DNA of 64,000 nt, taken from assembly GCF_040361195.1 (NCBI RefSeq), contig NZ_APNE01000013.1. One strand, written 5' to 3'. Under the pieces are notes generated by a model. The model searched no databases, was not told the DNA's origin, and was given only the letters and a program-made list of their open reading frames with translations. Source of the stretch: Salinisphaera hydrothermalis (lineage in GTDB: Bacteria > Pseudomonadota > Gammaproteobacteria > Nevskiales > Salinisphaeraceae). The position numbers and the translations under genes are program-made. Positions 1 to 8,101 of this stretch are shown here, piece after piece (within the stretch, counting starts at the first letter, position 1; every line of letters starts with the position of its first letter).

Positions 1-566
1 GTCCGCCAACCCAGCGTGACTCAAACCCACGAGCCTCCGGAAAACCCGGGGTGATTCAGTTGTGCCAAAATATTTTTATTTATATTTCAATGCATTGCAT
101 TTAAACCAAAAGGTCCACATCGGAAAATGGCAAGTTTCTCGACGGTACCATCGACAAATCGTGCGCGACTGACCGGCATCTTTTGCATGCACCATCCATT
201 CGAGCTAGCCCAAGCATTGCCCGGCCATGCTTCCACAGCAAAATGCCCAATTATCGAAACCGTTAGATCTGTCGACAGACTGACGCGCCCATAACGGGCT
301 GATGAGGCGCTGAGGGATCCGGGTGGCGCTGATCAACGTGTCGTCTCGCCCGCCCCGGCCAGATAGCGGTGCAGGAAAGTCCGTTGCCCCGGAAGCCGCC
401 GAACGAAGAACGCGCTGTAACTGACATCTCGTTACTTGTGTGATTCAACGCATTGATTTGAGGCTGACGCCTCGTCGAGCGCGAACGAGGAATAAACGTT
501 GGACCGCTTCACTCGATGCGCTGCCCCTCCCTGACCTCGAGTCCGACCGCATCAGGGACGCCGCAT
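1..566. other. Left-edge stretch without a recognisable gene
   Basis: No frame here gives a protein with recognisable motifs or the codon bias of the neighbours. Positions 61-120 are much richer in A and T than the rest of the window. A small hairpin with arms GAGGC/GCCTC lies at 460-473. The stretch could be the far side of the PEP-CTERM locus or degraded DNA; the sequence does not say which. Confidence 0.5.
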
Positions 567-592
567 AAAAAAAGGCCCGCCGAAGCGGGCCT
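567..592 (-). terminator. Intrinsic terminator of the PEP-CTERM gene
   Basis: Read on the minus strand, an eight-base GC-rich stem (AGGCCCGC paired with GCGGGCCT across a short loop) is followed by a run of seven T. It lies about 46 bases past the stop codon of the PEP-CTERM gene, the normal place for a rho-independent terminator. Confidence 0.88.
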
Positions 593-638
593 AGTCGTTG
601 TAACCGGAGATTACCGATTCCAACGTGTCACGCGACGT

Positions 639-1424
639 TCAAACGTTACGCTTCTGCAGACGACGAGCGGCGAAGCCGATCATCAGCAGGCCGACGCCAA
701 ACATGGCGATCGATGACGGTTCCGGGACCGGACGAATACCGTTCACCGTCACCACATAGTCCTGGTAGTCGTTGTCCGTACCGTCTTCCCAGCCAAAGAG
801 ATACTCACTGTCGTAAGTCGATGAAGGGTCGGAGTTCCCAGCACCGCGGAAACCGACCATTCGAGCTTTGTCGCCGTTGCGCGACGAATCCGAGTAATAG
901 GTATTCCCGCCAATAGTCAGGAAGAATCCGAACATATCGGAACCAAAATTGGCGGCACTAGAACTTGTTGTACTACCGTCAATCATAGTGGCCATGAATA
1001 ACCCGCCTCCACTGTAATACAAAATGCCACGCTGGCTGTTTCTATTAGCGTTAGGGCCGTTTGCTGTTCCCGGACCTAGCAACTCAAGAGTCGTGCCCGG
1101 GTCATTGATGTCGTAGACACCAAACGTTGTACCGGCGCCGAAATTAGCCGTATACGTCGCCTGCAGTTGGCTCATACTACCCGTAGTACTTATCTGCCAA
1201 GTGCCGTTATTGAACTGCGTCGAAGATGGGCCGAGTGAAGTGAAAAGCCCAGGACCACCGCCGTTACCATAAATAGGATTGGTTGCGATCTGGTATAAAG
1301 TGGGCTCCTTATTACCATAGGGCCCGTCTGCCGCGGTGTTGATATCGATTTGATTCGCAAAGGCCGACCCGGCAAATGCCAAGGCAGCGATTGCGCCAGC
1401 AGTACCGTAAAATATCTTTTTCAT
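639..1424 (-). CDS. PEP-CTERM sorting domain protein with DUF4114-like region
   Basis: Predicted exported surface protein. The start chosen is the ATG of MKKIFYG, because a hydrophobic signal peptide ending AFA follows at once and a purine-rich AGGGG lies just upstream; the longer open frame would run through the promoter. The mature part is rich in Gly, Ser, Thr and Asn. Near its end FGWEDGTDNDYQDYVV resembles the acidic core of DUF4114. The C-terminus has the full PEP-CTERM signal: VPEP, a hydrophobic helix (SIAMFGVGLLMIGFAA) and a basic tail RRLQKR. In this family an exosortase recognises the signal and anchors or releases the protein, usually in strains making exopolysaccharide. No exosortase is in the window. 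The gene is visibly less GC-rich than its neighbours. The ligand or role is unknown. Confidence 0.87.
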   Translation of the reverse strand: MKKIFYGTAGAIAALAFAGSAFANQIDINTAADGPYGNKEPTLYQIATNPIYGNGGGPGLFTSLGPSSTQFNNGTWQISTTGSMSQLQATYTANFGAGTTFGVYDINDPGTTLELLGPGTANGPNANRNSQRGILYYSGGGLFMATMIDGSTTSSSAANFGSDMFGFFLTIGGNTYYSDSSRNGDKARMVGFRGAGNSDPSSTYDSEYLFGWEDGTDNDYQDYVVTVNGIRPVPEPSSIAMFGVGLLMIGFAARRLQKRNV

Positions 1425-1485
1425 GATCATGCCCCTGAGTTGACACGCCTGCCGAAGAATTTCGAGCTCGGCTGTCTCATGCTGA

Positions 1486-1501
1486 AGCATCTCTCGTGCC
1501 A
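1486..1501 (-). promoter_or_regulatory. Sigma-54 (RpoN) promoter of the PEP-CTERM gene
   Basis: The minus strand reads TGGCACG-AGAG-ATGCT. This matches the -24/-12 consensus (TGGCACG, four bases, TTGCW), with GG and GC exactly ten bases apart; only one base of the -12 half differs. Transcription would start near 1475 and give a leader of about 50 bases before the ATG at 1424. Confidence 0.8.
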
Positions 1502-1547
1502 ATATTTTTTGTTTTTATGATTGAATGGCTTAGCGAAAAAACCAAGG

Positions 1548-1579
1548 GTTGAAAAACACGTTTTGACAAGTTTTTCGAC
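1548..1579. promoter_or_regulatory. Inverted repeat, candidate activator site upstream of the sigma-54 promoter
   Basis: Arms GTTGAAAAAC (1548-1557) and GTTTTTCGAC (1570-1579) are inverted with one mismatch and a 12-base spacer. They lie about 50-80 bases upstream of the -24 element, close to where a bacterial enhancer-binding protein would bind. The identity of the regulator is inference. The rest of 1502-1773 is AT-rich and carries no gene I can support. Confidence 0.5.
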
Positions 1580-1773
1580 AGCACGACGCGGTATGAGCGC
1601 CTCGCCCGTCGGTCGTTTTCTCGCCGGCTTCGCGCCCCGAATGCAACCTTTTGAATTCAAAAAAAGTAGCGGGTGCTTATGTCAGGCTGGAACCGCCAGA
1701 CTCGTTAACCTTTTCGACGCTGAACCGGCTCCGGCTCGACCTGAGCCGCCCTAATCGATCAGCGTCTCTACAA

Positions 1774-3054
1774 TCACGGCGCCATGACGTCTTCGAGTAT
1801 ATCGAGGACACGGCGCAGCGCGCCGCAATGCGCGCCCGCCGCCGCCGCCAGCCTTTGACCGGACGCACGCCGGCCGGCATCGTCTCGCAACCAGGCCTCG
1901 GTTTTATCCGCCACGCCCCAAACATCTGCGGCTATGGCGGCTCCGTTCGTGTCGATCATCGGCGCCATCGCCTCACGCCAATCATCGGCATACGGCCCCG
2001 TCGTAAACACGCAGCCCGCTGCTGCCGGCTCAATGACATTGTGCCCTCCCGTTCCCGGCGCGAGGCTGCCGCCAACAAATGCGACATCGGCCAGGGCATA
2101 AAACATGTCGAGTTCACCGAGCGTGTCGGCGAGCACGATATCGGTTCGATCGTCGACGCCCTCGCCCTGACTGCGTCGTACATACCGCCAGCTCGTTCGC
2201 TGCAGCAGCGCGGCGACCTCGTCGAAACGCTGCGGGTGGCGCGGCGCGATCACCCAAAGCAGGCTCGGGTGCCGGGCCTTGAGTATCTCGAACGCTTCCA
2301 TCAGTTGTGATTCTTCCGTGGCATGAGTGCTTGCTGTCAACCAGACCGGGCGCTCGCTCGCCCGCCACTGTTGGCGTAGCGCTTCGGCTGCTTGCCGACT
2401 CTCCGAATCCGTTTTTCGATCGTATTTGAGGTTACCGGCGACCTCGACCGTTTCTTCAGTTGCGCCCGCGGCAATGAGACGTTCAGCATGAACAGGGCCG
2501 GCCGCCGCGATGCGGGCAAATCGAGTCAGCATGAATCGCGCCGCCCGGGACGCCGGCCAACGCCGATAACGCGCCGCCGATCGGTCGGACAGGCTCGCGT
2601 TGATCAGCACCATGGGCACGCCGGCCCGATCCGCCGATGCCAGCAGGTTCGGCCAGAGTTCGGTTTCGGCCACGATACCCACGACTGGCGCCGCACGACG
2701 CAGAAACCGGCGTGTCGCACCGGGCGTATCCAACGGCAGATAGCGCAGCTGAACCCGATCGCCGAGCCGCCGCCGTGCTTCAGCCCGACCCGTAGGTGTG
2801 AACGTGGTCAGCAAAATATTGGCGTCGGGATAGCGCCCGATGAGCGCCTCCAGCACCGGCGACACCAGAATCACCTCGCCCACCGAGGCCGCATGAATCC
2901 ATAGCGTACGGCCGGCCGCCACGTCGATGTAGCCGAGCCGCTCGCTCCAATGTCGGCGATAGTCGGGTTCGATGCGTCCGCGCCAGGCGAAATAGCCGAA
3001 TACCGGGAGCAGCAAAAGATAGGTGAGACCGGCGTAGAGCCCACGCCAGATCAT
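1774..3054 (-). CDS. waaA: 3-deoxy-D-manno-octulosonic acid (Kdo) transferase
   Basis: Transfers Kdo from CMP-Kdo to the lipid IV-A precursor at the inner face of the cytoplasmic membrane, the first step of LPS core assembly. The 426-residue length is normal for WaaA/KdtA. An N-terminal membrane anchor (GLYAGLTYLLLLPVFGYF) is followed by the GT30 motif HAASVGEV with its catalytic Glu, then TTFTPTGR, and ETELWPNLL. The C-terminal domain has the FVGGSLAPGTGGHNVIEPAA motif that binds the nucleotide sugar. It lies 85 bases downstream of hldE on the same strand, probably one transcript. With the Kdo kinase gene nearby it may add one Kdo only, as in Haemophilus; that is inference. Confidence 0.96.
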   Translation of the reverse strand: MIWRGLYAGLTYLLLLPVFGYFAWRGRIEPDYRRHWSERLGYIDVAAGRTLWIHAASVGEVILVSPVLEALIGRYPDANILLTTFTPTGRAEARRRLGDRVQLRYLPLDTPGATRRFLRRAAPVVGIVAETELWPNLLASADRAGVPMVLINASLSDRSAARYRRWPASRAARFMLTRFARIAAAGPVHAERLIAAGATEETVEVAGNLKYDRKTDSESRQAAEALRQQWRASERPVWLTASTHATEESQLMEAFEILKARHPSLLWVIAPRHPQRFDEVAALLQRTSWRYVRRSQGEGVDDRTDIVLADTLGELDMFYALADVAFVGGSLAPGTGGHNVIEPAAAGCVFTTGPYADDWREAMAPMIDTNGAAIAADVWGVADKTEAWLRDDAGRRASGQRLAAAAGAHCGALRRVLDILEDVMAP

Positions 3055-3139
3055 GGCCGACTCGGATATCGCGATTCGTGTTCGCCCGACACCTCAGCGA
3101 CCCTGTCGATACACCGCGGTCGGATAATCCGGCATGTCT

Positions 3140-4594
3140 TCACCGGTCGTCATCGCGGCGTAGCCGGTCAACGATCGCAGTGGTTGAGAATCCGGGCACG
3201 AAATCGAGTGTCCGTACTTCGCCACCGGCATTGATCACGCACTCGGCCCCGGCGATTTCGGAGACCTCGTAATCCCCGCCTTTGACCAACACATCGGGCA
3301 GCAACCGGCAAATCAGGCGCTCCGGCGTGTCCTCGGAGAATGGCACCACCCAATCGACCGACGCCAGCCCACGCAGCACCTGCATCCGATGCGCGAGATC
3401 GTTGAGCGGCCGCTCCGGGCCCTTCAGCCGCGCTACCGAGGCATCGTCGTTAACCGCGACCACGAGCCAGTCGCCCAGCGCGCGGGCCGCTTCCAGATAC
3501 GCGATATGACCGGGGTGGAGCAGATCGAAACAGCCGTTGGTCATCACGATCCGCTCGCCGCGCCCCCGCGCTTGGACGAACCATTCGGCCAGCACATCCT
3601 CGTCGACCACGCCTTGGTCCCCGGCACGCTGCGCACGCGCGGCCTGTCGCAGCTCGGCCGGGCTGACCGTCGCCGTGCCGAGCTTACCGACCACGATACC
3701 GGCGGCCAGATTCGCCACGGCCGCTGCATCCGGCAGGCTCAATCCAGCGCCAAGCCCCGCGCCCACCATAGCGATCACAGTGTCACCGGCGCCGGTCACG
3801 TCGAAAACCTCACGCGCCTGGGTCGGCAGATGGAGGTCGCCGCCCGCGGCAAAAAGGTTCATCCCTTTTTCGCTGCGTGTAATCAGTAAGGCATCGAGAT
3901 CGAGCTGCCGACGCGTATGCGTGGCCTGCTCGGCCAGCCAACTGTCCGCTTCGATCCCATCATCAACCGCACTGTGGCCTACAAAAGCCTCGAACTCGGC
4001 CGCATTGGGGGTAATGAGACTCGCCCCGGCGTAACGCTGCCAATCGCGCCCTTTCGGATCGACCAGCACCGGTACACCGGCCGCGCGTGCCAACTGGATG
4101 ACATCGGCAATATCGGCGAGTGTCCCCTTGCCGTAATCGGAACAGATCACGACGTCGGTCGATGCCAGGGCCGCCCGCACCCGTGCGACAAGCGCGGTTC
4201 GGTCGAAGGCGCCGTCCATGGCAAACGAGCGCTCGAAATCCAGCCGGATCAGTTGCTGGTTGCGACTGACGATCCGTAGTTTGGCGATCGTGGGATGATC
4301 CGGGCTTTCGACCAGATCGTCGTCGATACCCGCATCGGCGAGCAGGCCCCGTGTCGCCGTGCCAGGTTCGTCTTTACCGATCACCCCGATCAAGCGCGTC
4401 CGCGCCCCGATGCGAGCCAGGTTGAGCGCCACGTTCGCCGCCCCGCCGAGCCGGCGCTCTTCGTCGCCAATCCGCACTACCGGCACTGGCGCCTCGGGCG
4501 AAATTCGTCCCGTGTCGCCGTACCAGTAACGGTCGAGCATGATATCGCCGACAACCAGCACACGGCTGTCGGTAAACGACGGGATCGAATCCAT
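3140..4594 (-). CDS. hldE: Bifunctional heptose-7-phosphate kinase / heptose-1-phosphate adenylyltransferase
   Basis: Makes ADP-D-glycero-D-manno-heptose for the LPS inner core. The N-terminal two thirds is a PfkB-type sugar kinase (VVGDIMLDRYWYGDT at the start, GGAANVALNLARIG, and the anion-hole/catalytic motif VTGAGDTV). The C-terminal 140 residues form a cytidylyltransferase-fold domain with TNGCFDLLHPGH. The ATG of MDSIPSF was chosen because E. coli HldE begins at the equivalent place and gives 484 residues (477 in E. coli); an upstream ATG would add 13 residues. The pathway partner hldD is at 20071-21024. gmhA and gmhB are not in the window. Confidence 0.96.
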   Translation of the reverse strand: MDSIPSFTDSRVLVVGDIMLDRYWYGDTGRISPEAPVPVVRIGDEERRLGGAANVALNLARIGARTRLIGVIGKDEPGTATRGLLADAGIDDDLVESPDHPTIAKLRIVSRNQQLIRLDFERSFAMDGAFDRTALVARVRAALASTDVVICSDYGKGTLADIADVIQLARAAGVPVLVDPKGRDWQRYAGASLITPNAAEFEAFVGHSAVDDGIEADSWLAEQATHTRRQLDLDALLITRSEKGMNLFAAGGDLHLPTQAREVFDVTGAGDTVIAMVGAGLGAGLSLPDAAAVANLAAGIVVGKLGTATVSPAELRQAARAQRAGDQGVVDEDVLAEWFVQARGRGERIVMTNGCFDLLHPGHIAYLEAARALGDWLVVAVNDDASVARLKGPERPLNDLAHRMQVLRGLASVDWVVPFSEDTPERLICRLLPDVLVKGGDYEVSEIAGAECVINAGGEVRTLDFVPGFSTTAIVDRLRRDDDR

Positions 4595-4717
4595 CCAGGG
4601 TTTCTTCGCGGGCCTGTTTCGAGCATGATACAAAGCCGGTTAAAGGCTGTGTAGCATGCCGGACCGACGCGACCCTACAACGGCGGCAGGCGGCAAACGG
4701 CGGCCTGCCCAGGCTCA

Positions 4718-5674
4718 ATGGCAGCTTCCGACTCCGAAAACAACGACAATCCAAGTCTGATCGCGCCGCGCTATTGGCCAAGCTGGGCCTTGATGGGACT
4801 CGGTTGGGTGCTCAGCCAGCTCCCCTATCGGCTTCAGATGTGGCTTGGCGCCCGCCTCGGCCAGCTCGCGGCCTACATCGTCCCTGCCCGTCGGCGTATT
4901 GCGGACATCAATCTCGCACTGTGCTATCCCGACCTGTCGGACGCCGAGCGACGCCACCTGCTGGACGCACATTTCCGTTCGGTCGGCCAGGGGGCGCTTG
5001 AAACCGGTATTTGTTGGTGGGGCAGCCAGGCGAAAGTCGACGGCCTGGCTCACGTTGAAGGGCTGCATCATCTGGAAGACGCCGCGACACGCGGACGCGG
5101 CATCATTCTGTTGTCCGCCCATACCACCTCGCTCGAACTCGGCGTGCGCATGGCGCAAAAGTACATGGCCGAACTGGGCTTCCAGACGACCGCCATGTAC
5201 AAGCCCCCCAAGGATCCCGTGGTCGAACGCGTGATGCGCACCCGACGCGAAGCCCATATCGGTGGCGCCAGCATCGCCGACAGCGATGTCGTCGCCCTGC
5301 TCAACGCGCTACGGCGCGGCGATGCCGTGTGGTATGCAGCCGATCAGAAAGCCGGCAAACGCCTGAGCGTGGTCGTCGATTTCTTCGGCCAGCCGGCCCG
5401 CACCCACGTGGCCGTGAGCCGTATGGCCAAGATGACCAAAGCCGCGGTCATTCCGTTTTTTACTCTGCGCCGCGACGACGGCCGCGGATATCGCCTGATT
5501 ATCAAACCGCCGCTCGCCGATTTTCCGAGCGACGACGAGGCGGCCGATGCACGCCGGATTAACGCGATCATCGAATCCGTGGTCAACGAGGATCCGGCCC
5601 AGTATTTCTGGCTGCATCAGCGCTTCAAGCGCAAGGGCTACAACCCCTACCAACGCCCGAACGCCTCACGATAG
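4718..5674 (+). CDS. lpxL: Lipid A biosynthesis acyltransferase (LpxL/HtrB family)
   Basis: Adds a secondary fatty acyl chain to Kdo-lipid A at the inner membrane. It has 318 residues, close to the family norm. The LPLAT acyltransferase motif HTTSLE (HX4D/E) lies after GRGIILLSA, and a conserved substrate motif AADQKAGK follows. An N-terminal hydrophobic stretch supports membrane attachment. The gene is divergent from hldE and ends tail-to-tail with kdkA, overlapping it by 28 bases. Choice of LpxL over LpxM is by general likeness only; chain specificity cannot be read. Confidence 0.9.
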   Translation: MAASDSENNDNPSLIAPRYWPSWALMGLGWVLSQLPYRLQMWLGARLGQLAAYIVPARRRIADINLALCYPDLSDAERRHLLDAHFRSVGQGALETGICWWGSQAKVDGLAHVEGLHHLEDAATRGRGIILLSAHTTSLELGVRMAQKYMAELGFQTTAMYKPPKDPVVERVMRTRREAHIGGASIADSDVVALLNALRRGDAVWYAADQKAGKRLSVVVDFFGQPARTHVAVSRMAKMTKAAVIPFFTLRRDDGRGYRLIIKPPLADFPSDDEAADARRINAIIESVVNEDPAQYFWLHQRFKRKGYNPYQRPNASR

Positions 5675-6423
5675 CCATCCAGCAGGGCCTGCCAGTCCGC
5701 TTCCGTGAAATGGAACGTGGCCCAGCGACCGGCGAACTTGTCGAGCGAGCGGCGAAAACGCTTGAGGTTGGCTTGGCGCCACGACCCCTCAGCCCGAAAA
5801 CGCGCCCGGTCGAAATCAATCAGATAAAAGCGATCGGCGGCATCGATCAGCACGTTGCGGGCATTCAGATCGGCGTGCCAGACGCCACAGGTATGAAAGC
5901 GGGCCAATGTCTGACCCAAATGACGCCAGTGGATTTGAGCGAGTCTGCTTCGGCCCAAGTGGTCGGCTAAGGGACTCGAACCAACAATGCGCTCAGTCAC
6001 TAAGTCGGCTCGATAAGCCAAGCCCGTACTCCGAACGGCCTGGGCCGCTATCGGGCGCGGCACATCCAGCCCGATGGCCCGAAGCCGAATCAACAAGTCG
6101 AACTCGCGCATTGGACGGCATCGATCGTTGAGCGGGCCCAAGTAGCGGTCGGCATTCAAATGGGCGATTACACCGCCCCGACGATAATGCCGGAGTACCC
6201 AGCGCGCCCCGCCCTCTCCGACGATGAAAAGTGCCTGTCCGCGTCCTATACCTTGGCCTTCGACGCGCCCACTTGCCTGCCAGTCGCCGAAATCGAAAAA
6301 AGCTCGTGAAGGACAGGCAGGCCCGAGTTCGGCTTGGTTCCATACAACTCGTCGAGCACCGTCATCGTGTCGGCCCACCGGATCGGGGAGATCGAGTTCG
6401 GATGCAGCTGTCATTGCTGACAT
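5647..6423 (-). CDS. kdkA: 3-deoxy-D-manno-octulosonic acid kinase
   Basis: Small ATP-dependent kinase of the WaaP/KdkA/RIO-like fold that phosphorylates the 4-position of Kdo in the LPS core. The glycine-rich N-lobe (GRGQALFIVG) and WVLRHYRRGG precede the catalytic loop WHADLNARNVLID and the metal-binding LIDFDRAR, matching KdkA closely. Length from the chosen ATG is 258 residues; starts at 6414 or 6462 are also possible and none has a clear ribosome-binding site. It lies in the lipid A/Kdo block, convergent with lpxL. In characterised species KdkA acts where only one Kdo is attached to lipid A. Confidence 0.9.
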   Translation of the reverse strand: MSAMTAASELDLPDPVGRHDDGARRVVWNQAELGPACPSRAFFDFGDWQASGRVEGQGIGRGQALFIVGEGGARWVLRHYRRGGVIAHLNADRYLGPLNDRCRPMREFDLLIRLRAIGLDVPRPIAAQAVRSTGLAYRADLVTERIVGSSPLADHLGRSRLAQIHWRHLGQTLARFHTCGVWHADLNARNVLIDAADRFYLIDFDRARFRAEGSWRQANLKRFRRSLDKFAGRWATFHFTEADWQALLDGYREAFGRW

Positions 6424-6567
6424 GGTCGCACAATCGCTGCCGGCCGCGGTGCCCCGCCGCATCTACTGCAACGATCCGACGGGTTGTTCGCTGCCTATTT
6501 CTCGATAAGCTCTATTAACCAGCACCGCCTGAACGCCACCCGCCGCGGGCCCAGCCACGAGAGACTC

Positions 6568-8085
6568 ATGAGTTACGGCACCGTTTTCTGCGCCGACTTC
6601 GCCGACTATCCGTTCATGCACGAGGCGGCCATGAGCTTGGCTGATCAGACTCGACTGATCGTCGGCGGCCAGGGCCGAACCACGCGCCAGCCCACCGACG
6701 CCTCGCTCGATCGCTATGAATATTTCGACTGGCGACACTACTTTCGCTTGGCCGACTTCGAGCACAAGCTCGATCCCGCGGCTGTCGTCAAACCCGAGCG
6801 TATCAATGCCTACGAGCCCGCCAAACATCATTTTATGCGCTCTCTGGACCGCGTATTTCTGGTCCCGGAGGCCCAGGCTGTTCAGGAGCGGCTGTTCTAC
6901 GGGCTGATCAACGCTTTCGAGGCATGGCTGGCCCGGGCACCGCGCCCACTTACCGTATTTTTCGCCCATACCCCGCACTTTCCCTGGCATCTGGTGTTTC
7001 ACCAGGTCTGTCGCGTCAACCGGGTTCCGGTCTACATCTTTCGCACGACCCAGATCGCCGATGCGGTCCTTCTCGACGCCGACCTATCGGTGTCGAACCA
7101 GGATTGGGTGCGCCCCGCCACACCGATCGATGCAAGCTGGGTGATGGATCAAGCCTGGGCGCGTTCGCCGCGCATGGCTAACTCGGTATCGATCAACGAG
7201 CGCGCTAGCCGCCACGCGCGCAAGCGGCTCGGTTTTTTTCGCTGGAGCGCGATCGTGTGGCGCTACTTCCGCGATCGGCATTATCTTGCGCATCGCCACT
7301 ACCACCGACTGGGCTGGCGCGCGATCGTGGCCGCAGCGCGGCGACGTCATCGTCAACGCCGGGCGGATCTGGCCTATCTCGATCGTCACGCCGCCCAACA
7401 GGCGCCAACCGGGGCGTACGCCTATTTCGGCCTGCACTATCAGCCCGAGCGAACGACAGTGCCGGAGGCCGGGTATTTTCATGACCAGATCCGCGCGATT
7501 CGTATCCTGGCCGCCTCTTTGCCCAGCGGCATGACCTTGCTGGTGAAAGAGCACCCGCGCCAACTCGGCGATCGACGACCGTCGCTGCGTCGCCTGCATG
7601 CGGTACGCACCCCGCTTTACGAGGCGATCCGACGGATTCCCAATGCAGTATTGGTTCATGCATTCGTCGACTCGGCAACACTGATCGGCGGCGCGAAGCT
7701 CACCGCTTCCTGCACCGGCTCAGCGGTCTTCGAAGGCATGCAGGCGGGCATTCCGGGCCTGACCTTTGCCCGCACCTGGCATTCGGACTGTCCAAGCGGC
7801 CCCTTCTGTGCCGATGCACACAGCGTGGCCGATACCGTGCCGCAGCTCCTGGCCAAGTCCACCGACGAAGTTCGCACCGACTATCAGCAATTTCTGATCG
7901 ATCATGCGCCTTGGTGGTTCCTCGGCGCCAACGATGATCGCGCCGTGGCGCGTTCGGCCTTTACCCGCGAACGACTACGCGCTTCCGTGGCCGAGGTGCT
8001 ACGCAGTTTGACCATCGACGACAGCGCCGAATCTACCGGCGTTCGACTCGCTAGAGACAACACCCGCGGCGAACGCTCGGCCTAA
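6568..8085 (+). CDS. Capsule-type polysaccharide biosynthesis protein, paralogue 1
   Basis: About 505 residues, cytoplasmic, no signal peptide. The start is the ATG of MSYGTVFC, preceded by an ACGAGAG purine stretch; the frame stays open 84 bases further up without homology. The C-terminal half has a GT-B-like pattern seen in KpsS/KpsC-type proteins: YFGLHYQPERTTVPEAGYF, LVKEHPRQLGDRRP, then SCTGSAVFEGMQAGIPGLTF. The N-terminal half has FADYPFM and HTPHFPWHLVF. The gene at 18575-20068 on the other strand is a clear paralogue sharing every one of these blocks in order. Donor and acceptor are unknown; a glycosyltransferase of a surface polysaccharide is the best guess. It opens the glycan island and converges with the next gene. 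Confidence 0.7.
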   Translation: MSYGTVFCADFADYPFMHEAAMSLADQTRLIVGGQGRTTRQPTDASLDRYEYFDWRHYFRLADFEHKLDPAAVVKPERINAYEPAKHHFMRSLDRVFLVPEAQAVQERLFYGLINAFEAWLARAPRPLTVFFAHTPHFPWHLVFHQVCRVNRVPVYIFRTTQIADAVLLDADLSVSNQDWVRPATPIDASWVMDQAWARSPRMANSVSINERASRHARKRLGFFRWSAIVWRYFRDRHYLAHRHYHRLGWRAIVAAARRRHRQRRADLAYLDRHAAQQAPTGAYAYFGLHYQPERTTVPEAGYFHDQIRAIRILAASLPSGMTLLVKEHPRQLGDRRPSLRRLHAVRTPLYEAIRRIPNAVLVHAFVDSATLIGGAKLTASCTGSAVFEGMQAGIPGLTFARTWHSDCPSGPFCADAHSVADTVPQLLAKSTDEVRTDYQQFLIDHAPWWFLGANDDRAVARSAFTRERLRASVAEVLRSLTIDDSAESTGVRLARDNTRGERSA

Positions 8086-8101
8086 ATCATGGACAGCGCT
8101 G

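Noticed and set aside
460..473. Small hairpin GAGGC/GCCTC near the left edge
   Set aside because: Five pairs with no T run and no gene end next to it; such stems occur by chance in GC-rich DNA.
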